Positions 63,744-64,000 of a DNA stretch of 64,000 bases are shown one piece after another. Made by a program: the position numbers and the translations under genes. Positions within the stretch are counted from its first letter, which is position 1; each line of letters begins with the position of its first letter. Below the pieces are notes generated by a model, which was not told the DNA's origin, made no database searches, and saw only the letters and a list, made by a program, of their open reading frames with translations. The DNA is from Hyphomicrobium methylovorum (lineage in GTDB: Bacteria > Pseudomonadota > Alphaproteobacteria > Rhizobiales > Hyphomicrobiaceae). The stretch spans positions 2,894,501-2,958,500 of the forward strand of contig NZ_QHJE01000001.1 in the NCBI RefSeq assembly GCF_013626205.1, in the 5' to 3' direction.

Positions 63744-64000
63744 ATGGCGCGCAACCCCCATTACGTTTCCGGCCTTGAAAGCGAGCGGCAACAGCAGCGC
63801 CGCGATAACGGCCATCCGTCTCCCGGCGAAACATTCGATCAAAAGCCGAGAATGTCGGAGCAACCCTTCAAGGGTACGCACACCAAAGCAAGTAAGCGCG
63901 CGGTTCCGGGTGTTGAGACGTACTCAGGACCTGCGGGCGGTTGGGGTGCTCTCAAGGCGGTGGCCAAGGCGCTAAGCCATGAGATGGCAGTGTCGCGAGA
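63744..64000 (+). CDS. YdeP/FdhF-type molybdopterin oxidoreductase, N-terminal part
   Basis: The gene runs off the right edge after 85 codons. After an extended N-terminus (MARNPHYVSGLESERQQQRR), YSGPAGGWGALKAVAKALSHEM matches the start of the E. coli YdeP family (FdhF-like molybdopterin oxidoreductases). The full protein should be about 750-800 residues and bind molybdopterin and probably one Fe-S cluster. The real catalytic domain is outside the window. The substrate is unknown; YdeP is linked to acid resistance in E. coli. Confidence 0.75.
   Translation, partial: MARNPHYVSGLESERQQQRRDNGHPSPGETFDQKPRMSEQPFKGTHTKASKRAVPGVETYSGPAGGWGALKAVAKALSHEMAVSR

Overview
The window comes from an alphaproteobacterium of the Hyphomicrobiales, most likely Hyphomicrobium or a close relative. 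The evidence is a high-GC genome with a solitary lanthanide-type PQQ methanol dehydrogenase (XoxF), pseudoazurin, MeaB, a DUF1476 ATPase-inhibitor protein, DUF1236 and LOG proteins, and an mreBCD-PBP2-rodA cluster. This is an inference from gene content; there is no rRNA in the window.

Layout. 1-15.8 kb holds housekeeping and envelope genes: DUF1476 end, a YdeN-like hydrolase, a YciE ferritin-like protein, purB, a CDGSH protein, an APC permease, meaB, an acyltransferase-SGNH protein, a LOG protein, a LysM coiled-coil protein, an Atm1-type ABC exporter and pseudoazurin. 15.8-27.8 kb holds miaA and branched-chain amino-acid synthesis (ilvI, two intervening genes, ilvN, ilvC, leuA), broken up by a DUF1190 lipoprotein, a prokaryotic pentameric ligand-gated channel, a Nudix protein and a PhzF protein. 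leuA has a leader that looks like an attenuator. 28-33.5 kb is the elongasome operon mreB-mreC-mreD-mrdA-rodA; its PBP2 has lost the SxxK serine and lysine.

33.7-43.7 kb is a genomic island of about 10 kb inserted in the 3' end of tRNA-Lys(CTT), bounded by 42-bp direct repeats. It carries a tyrosine recombinase, a small unknown protein, and a leftward operon of a Res-type helicase-nuclease, a DNA methyltransferase broken at two places, and a helicase with a RelE/ParE-like head. A second tRNA 3' half lies next to the integrase.

44-64 kb holds a cupin protein, a DUF1236 protein, xoxF beside a MocR regulator, a Tat-exported haloacid dehalogenase, an FkbM methyltransferase convergent with a two-domain glycosyltransferase, an MFS transporter, a TsdA-like dihaem cytochrome c, a LysR regulator divergent from a PNPOx-like flavoprotein, and a PepSY protein followed by a TonB-dependent receptor whose promoter overlaps a perfect palindrome. 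The window ends in the N-terminus of a YdeP/FdhF-type molybdopterin oxidoreductase.

The metabolic picture is a methylotroph with periplasmic PQQ, copper and cytochrome c redox proteins. The most unusual points are the predicted inactive PBP2 in an otherwise complete elongasome, the decaying restriction island, the leuA leader and the ligand-gated channel.
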